64,000 nt of DNA from a virus, in the IMG/VR virus record IMGVR_UViG_3300030104_003662, positions 1-64,000 of that record. The stretch is one strand, 5' to 3'. This document shows positions 11,931-20,904 of the stretch, one piece after another; the stretch's first letter is position 1, and each line of letters begins with the position of its first letter. Made by a program: the position numbers and the translations under genes. Below the pieces are notes generated by a model. That model worked only from the letters and a program-made list of their open reading frames with translations. It did no database searches and was not told the DNA's origin.

Positions 11931-12965
11931 GTAATGAACTTTGGATTCGGCGGCTCAGGTAGAGTACCTAGAAACGATGCTAATTTGGCAAATATGAGTG
12001 ATGCACATTTGATGGCGTTAGGTCAGCAAGGTAGTGCTAGTCACGCTCAGTTATTAGAAATGCAAAGTGCACAACAAGGGATGGCAGCGGCTGCTAGTAA
12101 GCAAAATATAGAAGTGCCCAAGGTTAACTTTTACCCCAGTCGTCACGCTGACCCTAGAAAGGCAAGAAAGCAAGACATTAAACAAGCCAGTAGGCTTCTT
12201 ACACCAACTAAGCGCAGTCTACTTAACCCCTTTAGGTGGCTTTGGGGTAACAAGTATCGTTATAATCGCCAAACCAGTCATTGTGTAATTGACGGTTGTG
12301 ACTGTGAAGAGTTGATTAAATATGATAATCTTTATACTAAGATTTGTGATGAAGAGACTGGTAAAAGTCTTTGGGAATTATATTGGAAAAACCCGGTAAC
12401 AGGTGCTCCCGAAGCCTTTGTTGCAAGAGAACAAGTAACTAATGGTAGACTAATGAAGGGTACATATTGCCCTGAACATTTACATCTTTATCATTTACTT
12501 TGCAAATGGCAGAATGAATCTGACAAAGACCACAATAAGACTAAGACTGGTATGAAAGAGATGGTAAAGAAGGGCGTTAGTACAATCGCTGTACCTATTG
12601 CTATTATTAAGAAGAAGGATAATACCCCTGAGTTGCTCAAAAAGTATGAGCCATTCTTTGAGCAATTAGAAAAAGACAGTAAAGTTCAGAACGGTATCAA
12701 CATACTACATTATAAAAATCCTGAAACAGGTATAAATGATGTGACTATGATTGTATTTGACCTTAGATTATTTCAAAAGGAAATTGCAGAACAAGGTTCG
12801 ACTCTTAGTGATGCGATTAGTAATTTAGGCATAATGCAAATGCAGAATAATAACGGTGCTGTAGAAGCAACGACGGGCGTAGGTTTGGCTAATGCTCAGC
12901 CCAATGCTGTTATCAATAGCGGCGTAGTGGGGCAAGCAGAGCAGATGACATTACCGCAACAATAA
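11928..12965 (+). CDS. Cys/His-rich protein of the GTPase cassette
   Basis: The 345-residue product has a Gly/Gln/Ala-rich N-terminus, a basic stretch around residues 60-100 and a Cys/His cluster (CVIDGCDCEEL, ICDEETGK, TYCPEHLHLYHLLC; about residues 115-195) that probably binds zinc. The region after about 235 looks like a small alpha/beta domain (STIAVPIAIIKKKD ... INDVTMIVFDLRLFQK). The tail is Asn/Gln-rich. I know no family for it. Strict co-direction and the Shine-Dalgarno overlap with the GTPase stop argue for joint expression. Confidence 0.6.
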   Translation: MVMNFGFGGSGRVPRNDANLANMSDAHLMALGQQGSASHAQLLEMQSAQQGMAAAASKQNIEVPKVNFYPSRHADPRKARKQDIKQASRLLTPTKRSLLNPFRWLWGNKYRYNRQTSHCVIDGCDCEELIKYDNLYTKICDEETGKSLWELYWKNPVTGAPEAFVAREQVTNGRLMKGTYCPEHLHLYHLLCKWQNESDKDHNKTKTGMKEMVKKGVSTIAVPIAIIKKKDNTPELLKKYEPFFEQLEKDSKVQNGINILHYKNPETGINDVTMIVFDLRLFQKEIAEQGSTLSDAISNLGIMQMQNNNGAVEATTGVGLANAQPNAVINSGVVGQAEQMTLPQQ

Positions 12966-12976
12966 AGGTGAATAAA

Positions 12977-13618
12977 ATGGGACTATTTGGAAATAACAAC
13001 GCACAGCAACAAAACGGACAGGCACTCAATTTAGGTGCTAGTAGTATGGGTATGCAATCTACTAACCCTTTTGCTACTCAAAATGGAATGATGCAACAAG
13101 CAGGTCAAAATCCCTTCATGGCTGGTATGGCCGGAGGCATGGGTATGAATGCTCAGCAAATGGGCCAGCAATCTATGCAACCTCCTTCTGAGGCAGAAAT
13201 ACAAATGGCATTAATGAAAAGCCTAGCACCTGCTGACCGATTTATTATTAGTCAACAAATGGGTACTTTCCTTTCAATGCTCAATGACCTAGTATCATTT
13301 TCAGTTTTAGAGATTCTAAAAGGTGCTACCTTTGTTATCAATGAAGATGAAGGTACAATGAAACTTGACATTACATCACTCCCTTCTAACTTACAGACTA
13401 TGAGTGCGGAAAATGTAACAGGTCAATTTAGTAATTTGCAAATGACAAGTCAGCAAAACATTCAACAAGCAGAAATGCAACAACAACAAATTATGGCATT
13501 TGCACAACAGTCTATGATGGGCGGTGCACTAAGTGCTGCTTTGGCTAATGAAGGCTTTATGGATAAAGCCGGTGGTGCTGCTGGCTCCTTTATGGGCAGA
13601 ATGATGGGTATGCGGTGA
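12977..13618 (+). CDS. Gln/Met/Asn-rich low-complexity protein
   Basis: The 213-residue product (ATG 12977 behind AAGGTGA; GTG 12968 is in frame) has a disordered, prion-like N-terminal third of Gln, Asn, Met and Gly. A short ordered core follows (about residues 70-145, ADRFIISQQMGTFLSMLNDL ... FVINEDEGTMKLDITSLP), then a Gln/Met-rich helix and a Gly/Met tail with GGALSAALANEGFMDKAGGA. A self-assembling or scaffold role is possible from composition only. Fifth gene of the GTPase cassette. Confidence 0.6.
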   Translation: MGLFGNNNAQQQNGQALNLGASSMGMQSTNPFATQNGMMQQAGQNPFMAGMAGGMGMNAQQMGQQSMQPPSEAEIQMALMKSLAPADRFIISQQMGTFLSMLNDLVSFSVLEILKGATFVINEDEGTMKLDITSLPSNLQTMSAENVTGQFSNLQMTSQQNIQQAEMQQQQIMAFAQQSMMGGALSAALANEGFMDKAGGAAGSFMGRMMGMR

Positions 13619-13622
13619 TACT

Positions 13623-13868
13623 ATGATACCAAAAGAAGGACCAATTATTGGACTTGCAAGTAGTACTATGAGTATATTTGCACCAAAGAAGAGCGTAATA
13701 GTAGATATGGTGATGGTTCAACTAATAGCCATTATAGTTACATTGGGTATTGTAATGGTAACAGGCTCAGGAACATTAGGTAGCGACACTATGTCTTACT
13801 TAGTCGCTGGACTCTTTGGTGCCTTCTTTATGCTCGGTAGTATCTATAGCCGAATCTCTAGCGTTTGA
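13623..13868 (+). CDS. Two-span membrane protein (holin-like size)
   Basis: The 81-residue product (start after GGTGAT) has two hydrophobic spans, about residues 25-48 (DMVMVQLIAIIVTLGIVMVT) and 56-74 (SYLVAGLFGAFFMLGSIY), joined by a short Gly/Ser loop. Size and hairpin topology match phage holins, but its place as the last gene of the GTPase cassette makes a membrane-complex subunit equally plausible. Its 3' end is overlapped in antisense by the minus-strand gene. Confidence 0.6.
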   Translation: MIPKEGPIIGLASSTMSIFAPKKSVIVDMVMVQLIAIIVTLGIVMVTGSGTLGSDTMSYLVAGLFGAFFMLGSIYSRISSV

Positions 13869-14138
13869 CGATTCAACATGCCTACCCCATTTTTTTAATG
13901 GGCACTCAGAAGAAGCAAGCGAGACTTTTACTCTCATTTGACAACCACATTCAGTGCATCGGTTACTAGTGTGCTCCCAACTTGGGCAGACCATGCAAAT
14001 ATCCATTCTTATTTGTTTTATATCATTACCTACAAACCTTCTCATAAACACATCTCTACTGGCTCTTGTTAGGCTTTTTGCAGTCTCTATAGAAACAGGA
14101 ACTCCCATAATTTTAGGTGGAGAACGAGGTAATCTCAT
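13800..14138 (-). CDS. Zinc-knuckle protein (phage CPxW...CTECGC...CPLKKW type)
   Basis: This is the only minus-strand gene I support. From ATG 14138 the frame gives 112 residues; ATG 14216 or 14108 are alternatives. The core is VFMRRFVGNDIKQIRMDICM, then CPSWEHTSNRCTECGCQM, then SSECPLKKW. This arrangement of a small four-to-five-Cys knuckle ending in CP-x-x-KW is well known from T4-like cyanophage and other marine phage proteins (DUF6171-like; name from memory). The usual proteins end just after KW; here about 27 residues run on, antisense to the end of the membrane-protein gene, so that tail may be fortuitous. Metal binding likely, function unknown. Confidence 0.7.
   Translation of the reverse strand: MRLPRSPPKIMGVPVSIETAKSLTRASRDVFMRRFVGNDIKQIRMDICMVCPSWEHTSNRCTECGCQMRVKVSLASSECPLKKWGRHVESSNARDSAIDTTEHKEGTKESSD
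13886..13902. terminator. Small T-loop hairpin between convergent genes
   Basis: CCCATT at 13886-13891 and AATGGG at 13897-13902 flank five T residues, downstream of the + strand membrane-protein stop at 13868. A T-run of this kind could end archaeal transcripts. It also lies inside the minus-strand reading frame (Leu-Lys-Lys codons), so the structure may be coincidental. Confidence 0.3.
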
Positions 14139-14170
14139 TACTCTACGCAATCGGTCTTTGTTCAAAAGGG

Positions 14171-14201
14171 TTATTCGTGTGCATGCTCTCGGAGCGTTAT
14201 G
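14171..14201 (+). promoter_or_regulatory. TATA-like box before the small-terminase candidate
   Basis: TTATT at 14171-14175 is centred 26 bases before ATG 14199. CTCTCGGAG just upstream of the ATG resembles the CCTTCGGA element at the lyase promoter and also supplies a GGAG Shine-Dalgarno core four bases from the ATG. Confidence 0.4.
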
Positions 14202-14900
14202 GGCGGTGAGCGTCAAACTAAGCGGTCATGCCCCTTCTGCCAGCACGAAGAGCGGGACCAGTTAGAACAAAACATAATCAATGGCATTACTGACATCAAG
14301 ATGTTAGACAAAGATATGGGTTGGAGAACTAATACATCTGAGCGACATATGAATAACCACGCAGGGGATTATCATAATAGTGCAAATCATAGTTGTATAG
14401 TATGTACAAGTGATGACCGTAAGCAATACGAAGTTGCTTACTTTGAAGGAGATAGGACTAGTGAAGACATAGCAACAGAACTTGATTGCAGCGAACAGTT
14501 AGTCTATCGTCATATGAAAAATCATTTCCAGCCTTTGGTCAAAAGAAGTGCTACTGCAATTGTTTCAGTCAAAGTTGGAGAAGAAGTTAACATACTTCGT
14601 AAAAATGTAGAAGGATTAAATGGAAAACTTTCTCAATTTATGGAGGAGACCAATATACATGACGATGGTGTTATCTCTGACATGGTTAGATTGCACAAAG
14701 AAGTTCGTGAAACTCTCAAAGACCTAAGCCAATACCAAGAGAAATGGGCAGAACCTAGTACTAATGTTGCCAATAATACTATCAATGTCTTAAAGGTGGA
14801 ACTGGGTAAGGAAAGTCCTGAAACTTGGAAAAGAGTCAAGGCTAAACTTTTGTCACAGGCTGATGGTGAAGTTAGTAAAGACATTTTAGATATAATATGA
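14199..14900 (+). CDS. Probable small terminase subunit with two zinc/helix repeats
   Basis: The 233-residue product contains two tandem units with identical spacing: C11-x2-C14 ... H50-x3-H54 and C66-x2-C69 ... H105-x3-H109. Each encloses a helical hairpin typical of DNA-binding (unit 2: EDIATELDCSEQLVYRHMKN). A long coiled region (about 125-190) and a Lys-rich C-terminal helix follow. DNA-binding repeats, then an oligomerising coil, upstream of TerL in the packaging block, is the usual plan of a small terminase. The zinc-stabilised tandem form is unusual. A transcription regulator is the main alternative. Confidence 0.55.
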   Translation: MGGERQTKRSCPFCQHEERDQLEQNIINGITDIKMLDKDMGWRTNTSERHMNNHAGDYHNSANHSCIVCTSDDRKQYEVAYFEGDRTSEDIATELDCSEQLVYRHMKNHFQPLVKRSATAIVSVKVGEEVNILRKNVEGLNGKLSQFMEETNIHDDGVISDMVRLHKEVRETLKDLSQYQEKWAEPSTNVANNTINVLKVELGKESPETWKRVKAKLLSQADGEVSKDILDII

Positions 14901-14909
14901 GTTGATTAA

Positions 14910-16499
14910 ATGCCGGGTAATATGAGTACAGGTTCTGATACAAGGATGTATAGTCCTCGTTCTGAGTCTATGCTTGGTTATACCAAGGATGAAGACGATT
15001 ACACTTATGGTATAGGTGACCCCGAAGCGATGGAGGCAGCGAAGGATAAGCGCATTGCTGAAAAAGATGCAGAAACACAGGCTTCTGATTTACCACATCT
15101 TACTATTGAAGTCCCTAAACCTGAGCCTGAGATGCCACCTATGATGCCGGGCATAGAAGAAGAAGAAGAAGAAGACCCTATGGCTGACCAATATCAAGAA
15201 GGTAATCAACTCAGCGCAATGACCGGTATGCCTGATACTGGTAATCTCAGCATTGGCAACGCAACGGGTACAATGCCAGCACCGGGCGGCATGCTTGCTA
15301 CAGGTGAGCCGATGGAGGATGCTTGGTCTAGTCTTATGAAAGAAGACGATAATGAAGAAAAAGATGACGAAGTTCCTGACGAGAAGTTTAGTAGAAGACC
15401 TCCTCCTATTGACCCTCAAGCAGAAATTAACAGGCTCAGAAGATTAGCAGACAGTAATGTTGCTGAAACAAGGGAGACCGGGGGTAAGTTTACTGCTCCT
15501 TTTGGCAAGCCTGATTACTTTACAACAGGCGAGCCAATAGATGATGCTTGGAGTAGTTTGATGAAAAACAGAGTAGACCAGTCACCTACTATTTACCAAA
15601 GACCTTCTGTACAAACTGCTAACCCACTCCCTCCACAATGCCCTACTTGTCAAGGTAAGATTCTAAGCCAACCTTGCCCTGATTGTGGCGCACCTGCTTC
15701 TCCACTTGCTGGTACGGCTCATGACAATACGGTTTCTACAGGCGAGCCAATTGATGACGCTTGGAGTAGTTTGATAAAAAGTAGACTTGACAAAGTTGGT
15801 GGCAAGGAATTGAAACCTTGGACTCAACCGCAATTCCGTATTCAGCCCGGTGGTGCTAACATATCTACTGCTACTTCTCGTCGCTCTAAGTTACACTCAA
15901 GATATTTACAACCCAGTAAAAAGCATGGACTTATGCGTAGTCCTCTTTCTGTTCATATGAGCCACCTTGGTGTTTCTACAAAGCAACCTCTCAAGTTATT
16001 TCCTGAAAAGTATAGACACCAAATGGGTACTATGGCTCGTCGTAAATTAATGGGTAACATACCTCAACCGATGTCAGGTCACGGCTTAAGTTCTGAAAGA
16101 ACATATAATCCTAAACCTCCTAAGATAAGTACTGGAGAAGGGTTGAGTATTAGAGCACCAACTGCTCCTAAATTAATGGGCCAGTCTTTGGCTAAGTCAG
16201 ATGACTTGACTAAAGTTAAAAAGCAACTAGATGAAGTTTCTAAAAAAATGGATTACATGCACTTTGCCCAAATGCGTAGGTTACTTAGACGCATGAAAGA
16301 ATCTATGGAAAATAGAGATAGACATAACAAGGCTGCTGTTTCAGCAGGTCCCGGTCAAAATAGAGAGGCAGGGCATCGAGAAGGCCAAGATAGTACTACT
16401 AGAAACGAAGGTGCCACAGAAGATATGGAAAATGACCCTAAGAACTGGGGCGCACCTTCTACTATGTTTGCAGCAAGAGGTAGTGGGAGGGTCGGCTGA
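14910..16499 (+). CDS. Three-tag acidic protein with zinc ribbon
   Basis: The 529-residue product carries three tags of the form TGEP(M/I)(E/D)DAWSS-L-(M/I)K near residues 131, 207 and 278. Between the second and third is a zinc ribbon (CPTCQGKILSQPCPDCG, about 248-264). The N-terminus is very acidic and Pro/Met-rich; the C-terminal part is basic (RRSKLHSRYL ... RRKLMGN) and ends in a coil (about 430-475). Spacers look disordered. It sits just before the packaging genes, so it may be a scaffold or adaptor interacting with the same partner as the tagged accessory proteins. No homologue recognised. Confidence 0.65.
   Translation: MPGNMSTGSDTRMYSPRSESMLGYTKDEDDYTYGIGDPEAMEAAKDKRIAEKDAETQASDLPHLTIEVPKPEPEMPPMMPGIEEEEEEDPMADQYQEGNQLSAMTGMPDTGNLSIGNATGTMPAPGGMLATGEPMEDAWSSLMKEDDNEEKDDEVPDEKFSRRPPPIDPQAEINRLRRLADSNVAETRETGGKFTAPFGKPDYFTTGEPIDDAWSSLMKNRVDQSPTIYQRPSVQTANPLPPQCPTCQGKILSQPCPDCGAPASPLAGTAHDNTVSTGEPIDDAWSSLIKSRLDKVGGKELKPWTQPQFRIQPGGANISTATSRRSKLHSRYLQPSKKHGLMRSPLSVHMSHLGVSTKQPLKLFPEKYRHQMGTMARRKLMGNIPQPMSGHGLSSERTYNPKPPKISTGEGLSIRAPTAPKLMGQSLAKSDDLTKVKKQLDEVSKKMDYMHFAQMRRLLRRMKESMENRDRHNKAAVSAGPGQNREAGHREGQDSTTRNEGATEDMENDPKNWGAPSTMFAARGSGRVG
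15301..15341 (+). repeat. Tag-coding repeat in the three-tag gene, copy 1 of 3
   Basis: Codes TGEPMEDAWSSLMK. Copies 2 and 3 start at about 15526 and 15739 and share ACAGGCGAGCCAAT and GCTTGGAGTAGTTTGAT with each other. Confidence 0.6.
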
Positions 16500-18616
16500 T
16501 GTTTAGAGTTCACCAACCTGCCCATAGTTATTTCAAAAAGCAAGCCAAGACTTACGGCTCAGGTATTTTTCTAAAGGCTTATCTTGAGTCAATGGATATT
16601 CGCAAGAGTGGTTTGTTACATTATCGAGTAGGTGGTGAAAATAACAGAGGGTTTGTTCACTCATGGGCACCCGAAGATGCAATTAATCCTGACCCAAATG
16701 AACCCGACCACCCTCCTTGGTCGCATAATCCTCAAACTGGGCAGTTGATAAATAATCAAGACGGTACTGCCTTTGGTCATCACCCGATTGATTATGTGCA
16801 CAAGGACTTGTCTGAAAAATACGGACCTGAATCTGCTACTCAACTTATCAACAATGCTATTGACAGATATAATATGAAACACCCTCGTGATACAAATCAT
16901 GGTTTGCCTCCATTTGAAAGTCCTGAATGGAGAAAAACATTTGCCGGTGATTACATCGACCCTAAGACTCCCGCCGAGGAAAGGCAAATTAGAGGCGACA
17001 CCCCTCTTTACGAAGGAGGACCTAGACCTTTAGTTACATATTCAATGAACATGGGAAATGTAGACCCTGAAACCGGCGCAGACCAAGGTTCTTGGATTGA
17101 TGGTGGGCACATTCATTTTCACAAAGAGATTGGAGAAGAATTAGCAGCAGCAGGTGTACCACCAAATGAGTACAAAAGGTTACCTTATGTTAAGTACTCT
17201 GTACTCAAGCCTAACTATTTAACAAATGATTTGGTGGTATCTTGGAACAAAACAGACGCAGCAAAGGCTGGACTGAGTGGTACTTCTCCTGATAATTATT
17301 TACATCCCGAAGTTAGAAGTCAGTTAGATGCTAAAAGAACTCACGGTGACATACATGCTCATCAAGTCGCTCATCTTTTACCTGATGTATTTTATCACGG
17401 TGCTACTGGTAGTGGTGGAGGTAGACCAAAGGGAGGTGAAGAGGACCCTGTTTCTGCTGGTGAACAACTAGCAAGTGTTATGCAACAAGCAGGTGTTAGT
17501 ACAGAAGGCTATTCTCCCGAAGAGTTAAACCAAATGGCTGGTACAATGGCTATGAAGTTATTTTTTAGTCGAACTCATAACCTAGAAGGTAGTGGCGGAG
17601 GTGCTGTTAAAACTGCTATTAATAACGCCTTTAGAGAATTAGGTAGTCATCATACTGATGAAGAATATAAATTACACCGCTCTAATGCTAAAGCCGCTGT
17701 TTCTACCGAAGGTCCTTCTTATCATAAAACTGCTAATATCAGAGCAGCCGATATTGTCGGTCATTTGAGTAACCTTGCAGGTAAGTATATGCAACAAGGT
17801 ATGAGTGAAGAACAGGCACTTGAGCAAGCGGCTACTAATTTAAGAGCGCACGAAAGTCAAAAGTCAAGATACGCTCCGGTAGAAGGACTGCGTGAAAAAA
17901 CAGAAGACCTAATTGGTAGAATTATGGGGGCACAAGGTCATGAAAAGTTTAATCTTGGCTCAGTTCCTACTGAGCATATTGCTGGTGGTTTGCCACACGG
18001 TTTTGGCGAAACCCATACAGAAGTACCTGAGCACTGGCAAAAAAGAATCGTAGGTACTAGTGACCTAGCACCTGCTTCTAATGCTCGTAGAGAAATGCCA
18101 GTTCCTCAAGGAGAAAAAGTAGCAGTCGGTCCTCTTGCACCTGCACCTGCACCTGCACCTGCTGCACCTATGCCTCAACAAGTAATGCCTACTCCTACAG
18201 CAGCAGCCCCTGCTGCTTATCCTACAAGACCTGCCGCTCCTTTTGAAGAACAATACTTCGGTAATAGGTTAGGAATGGACCCTAGGCAACAATTCTTTGA
18301 CATTGGCTCCGGTGCTTTGGTACAGCGCTCAGATGATATTTTGGTTAATTTAGACGAAATACGCAAAAAAATTGAGTTAGTTCAGATAATGGATGCTCGC
18401 CAAGATAAAGATATTACAAAGATGATACCTAACCGTGCGCTTTCAATTGATTCTTATTGGGATGTACAAGACATTGCTAAAAGCCTCGGCCTCACCGGAG
18501 TAGATGTGCACGGTCTTTATCAAAGCCAAGGTGATTGGTACAAAGTTGCTGACGAATGGAGTGTTAAACCTGAGATAGTAAAGGCTGTTAAAGTCGCATT
18601 TGGAGGTGTATTCTGA
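16499..18616 (+). CDS. Large His-rich protein, possible minor head protein
   Basis: The 705-residue product starts in a TGATG overlap. It is rich in His, Gly and Glu, with GGHIHFHKEIGEEL (about 201-214) and RTHGDIHAHQVAHLLPDVFY (about 280-299), patterns that could bind metal. Residues about 540-585 are an Ala-Pro linker. The last 70 residues resemble a helix-turn-helix (WDVQDIAKSLGLTGVDVHGL). The HxH clusters might be catalytic but match no motif I know. Position between the three-tag protein and TerL suggests a packaging or head role. Confidence 0.5.
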   Translation: MFRVHQPAHSYFKKQAKTYGSGIFLKAYLESMDIRKSGLLHYRVGGENNRGFVHSWAPEDAINPDPNEPDHPPWSHNPQTGQLINNQDGTAFGHHPIDYVHKDLSEKYGPESATQLINNAIDRYNMKHPRDTNHGLPPFESPEWRKTFAGDYIDPKTPAEERQIRGDTPLYEGGPRPLVTYSMNMGNVDPETGADQGSWIDGGHIHFHKEIGEELAAAGVPPNEYKRLPYVKYSVLKPNYLTNDLVVSWNKTDAAKAGLSGTSPDNYLHPEVRSQLDAKRTHGDIHAHQVAHLLPDVFYHGATGSGGGRPKGGEEDPVSAGEQLASVMQQAGVSTEGYSPEELNQMAGTMAMKLFFSRTHNLEGSGGGAVKTAINNAFRELGSHHTDEEYKLHRSNAKAAVSTEGPSYHKTANIRAADIVGHLSNLAGKYMQQGMSEEQALEQAATNLRAHESQKSRYAPVEGLREKTEDLIGRIMGAQGHEKFNLGSVPTEHIAGGLPHGFGETHTEVPEHWQKRIVGTSDLAPASNARREMPVPQGEKVAVGPLAPAPAPAPAAPMPQQVMPTPTAAAPAAYPTRPAAPFEEQYFGNRLGMDPRQQFFDIGSGALVQRSDDILVNLDEIRKKIELVQIMDARQDKDITKMIPNRALSIDSYWDVQDIAKSLGLTGVDVHGLYQSQGDWYKVADEWSVKPEIVKAVKVAFGGVF

Positions 18617-19401
18617 TGGGTAAAGTACTCGTTAAAGGAATAGGTGCACAGTATCCAGCAAGTGGCGGGCCTCCGATTATGGTAGCCAGTGGTGGTGGAA
18701 ATGAAAAAGCAAGAGGTAAAACTTTTAGAGAAAAACTAGGCGGCATGGCAGGTGGTGTCCTCGGTGCCCTTGGTTCTTTAGCGGGTCAGCATCGTAGTTT
18801 GGGAGGCTTGGCTCAGTCAGCGATTTCAGGCGGAGTTCAAGGTAAACAACTTGGGCAAGGTCTAGGTCGCTCTACCGTAACTAGAGAAGGTCAAGCAAGA
18901 GCAAACATACGAGAGGATAATAGACAAAAAGTAGCAGTACGGAATGCTAAACTTGCAGAACAGGCCCGCTCAAGAGGGCAAGGTCCTATGAGTAGGTTTA
19001 ATCCAATAGACTGGGTGCGTCGTAAAAATACAGCCGTTAAAGATGCAGCAGACGCAAACTTGGTTGCAGTAAATCGTAGAAATAGAAATCCAGTGATTAC
19101 TCCTTACAAGCCACCTGAAAAGGCAACTATACCTTTACCTGATGTACCTAAGCCTCCTGTACCTTTACCGAATACAGTTGCAGTAGAACCTCTAAAAACT
19201 GCTCCGAGTGCTGGAGTAGAAATTGAAGATGCAGAAACTCCAGCAACTTATGGAATAGGCCCGCATAATAACTCTACTACCGAAGGTGAAGTTAGTGACA
19301 ATAATCCAAAACAATTTGATGAGTATTTTGAAGACCCTGACCCAAGTAAGAACTTACCTCAACCAAGTGAAGAACAAAAAAGAGCGATTGAAACTTATTA
19401 G
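18616..19401 (+). CDS. Gly-zipper and Pro-rich protein
   Basis: The 261-residue product has a Gly-rich helical stretch (about residues 40-75, LGGMAGGVLGALGSLAGQHR and SAISGGVQGKQLGQGLG) like the glycine-zipper segments of membrane-inserting virion proteins. A basic helical middle (QARANIREDNRQKVAVRNAK), a Pro-rich linker (PDVPKPPVPLPNT) and an acidic tail follow. Its start overlaps the previous stop, and TerL follows 12 bases later. An internal head or ejection protein is possible. Confidence 0.5.
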   Translation: MGKVLVKGIGAQYPASGGPPIMVASGGGNEKARGKTFREKLGGMAGGVLGALGSLAGQHRSLGGLAQSAISGGVQGKQLGQGLGRSTVTREGQARANIREDNRQKVAVRNAKLAEQARSRGQGPMSRFNPIDWVRRKNTAVKDAADANLVAVNRRNRNPVITPYKPPEKATIPLPDVPKPPVPLPNTVAVEPLKTAPSAGVEIEDAETPATYGIGPHNNSTTEGEVSDNNPKQFDEYFEDPDPSKNLPQPSEEQKRAIETY

Positions 19402-19413
19402 GAGTGATGAGAT

Positions 19414-20895
19414 GTGGGAAATGTGGATGAACTCGTCAACGACATTGACATACAAATGTGCAAAAAGTCATTCAAATACTTCTTTACTGAGATTTTACAA
19501 TTCGACTATTCGGACCACCACCAGTGCTGGGAAGAAGGATTAGTAGAAAGTAACAGATATTGTGTAAAGGCAAGTCGTGACCACGGCAAGTCTGTATTTT
19601 TTATGAGTTATGCTCTTTGGATTGCTGCCTTTAATCCTAAAACCCACATTATGATATTCAGTCACAGTTTAGAACAGACCCTTGAACACATGCGGTTTAT
19701 CCGTAATAACATAGAAAGTAGCGATGTTCTTAGGCATTTGAAACCCAGTGGTGGAAAACCTTGGGCTAAGTCTTACTTTGAGTTCACTAACGGTAGCCGT
19801 ATGATGGCTAAGTCCGTTGGTGGAGCAACTCGTGGGTTTCACCCTGATGTAGTTGTATGTGACGATATTCTTTGGGGTACCACTGCTTCTGAATTACAAA
19901 GAGCAGCAGATTGGTTCTATACTGTCTTACTTCCAGTTCTGCACCACACAGGTCGTCTTATGATGGTCGGTACTCCTTTTAGTTACAACGACTTGTATGC
20001 AGAACTGGAAGACAAAGATGCCTTTAGAGTTGAGACATACCCTGCAATAAATGCATTGGGAGAACCTCTTTGGCCTACTAGATGGCCTTTAGATGCACTG
20101 AAAGTTCGTGAACAATCTATGCCAGCGATTAGATTCGCTCGTGAATATCTTTGCGAGCCTATCCACGACATGTCTAGTATGTTTCCTATGTCACTTCTTG
20201 AAAAAGCAAGAGATAGTGAACTGATATTATTAGACAGAGCAGAAGAAGAGTTTGATGAAGAAGGAGAAGCGGCTGGTGTATTTGGTCAGCACTTTATCGG
20301 ATGGGACCCTGCAATTGCATCTGATGCTAATGCTGACTACACTGCTATGACTATACTTAGAACATTGCCGGATAGCGAAGATAAACAAGTCATTTATGCT
20401 TTGAATGAAAAAGGACTAGGCGGTGCTGCTCAAAAGCGACAAATAGTTTTACTGAATAATCGTTTTCAACCTGACTTAATTGAACTTGAAGGTAATAACT
20501 TTCAAAGAATGTTTGCCGCTGAGTTACAAGAGATGAGGGATGATATACCTATCAAGACCTTTATGACAACAAAGCAACGCAAGGAAAGTATGTTTATGTC
20601 ATTATTGATGGCATTTGAGCAAGGTAAGATTAAAACTCCTTGGGGCAATGAACAAAGTAAAGAATATACTCGTACTCTTGAGACTCAACTTAGTCGATTT
20701 GGAATGCAGAAAAACGGCAGACTTGAATCTGTAGGCTCCCATGATGACTTGGCTATGAGCCTAGCACTGGCTAATTGGGCTACCAAAGAGTTCCGAGGAA
20801 ATGTAGTTGCGCTAGATGACTACATGCCCGGATTTGATAGCCTGTTTGGTGAGTCTGAACAAAATAATGTAGCAGGGGCTTGGTTCGTCGCTTGA
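19414..20895 (+). CDS. terL: Terminase large subunit (ATPase-nuclease)
   Basis: The 493-residue product has a Walker A-like ASRDHGKS (about 53-60), the Walker B VVVCDDIL (about 146-153) with a motif III-like MMVGTPF (about 183-189), and an RNase H-fold nuclease domain with GWDPAIASDANADYT (about 295-309), LIELEGNN (about 351-358) and HDDLAMSLALA (about 442-452). The full set of packaging ATPase and nuclease acidic residues is present, so it should power DNA translocation and cut the genome. The start is GTG 19414 behind GGAG; a normal size for the family. Confidence 0.95.
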   Translation: MGNVDELVNDIDIQMCKKSFKYFFTEILQFDYSDHHQCWEEGLVESNRYCVKASRDHGKSVFFMSYALWIAAFNPKTHIMIFSHSLEQTLEHMRFIRNNIESSDVLRHLKPSGGKPWAKSYFEFTNGSRMMAKSVGGATRGFHPDVVVCDDILWGTTASELQRAADWFYTVLLPVLHHTGRLMMVGTPFSYNDLYAELEDKDAFRVETYPAINALGEPLWPTRWPLDALKVREQSMPAIRFAREYLCEPIHDMSSMFPMSLLEKARDSELILLDRAEEEFDEEGEAAGVFGQHFIGWDPAIASDANADYTAMTILRTLPDSEDKQVIYALNEKGLGGAAQKRQIVLLNNRFQPDLIELEGNNFQRMFAAELQEMRDDIPIKTFMTTKQRKESMFMSLLMAFEQGKIKTPWGNEQSKEYTRTLETQLSRFGMQKNGRLESVGSHDDLAMSLALANWATKEFRGNVVALDDYMPGFDSLFGESEQNNVAGAWFVA

Positions 20896-20904
20896 TAGCA
20901 AGTG

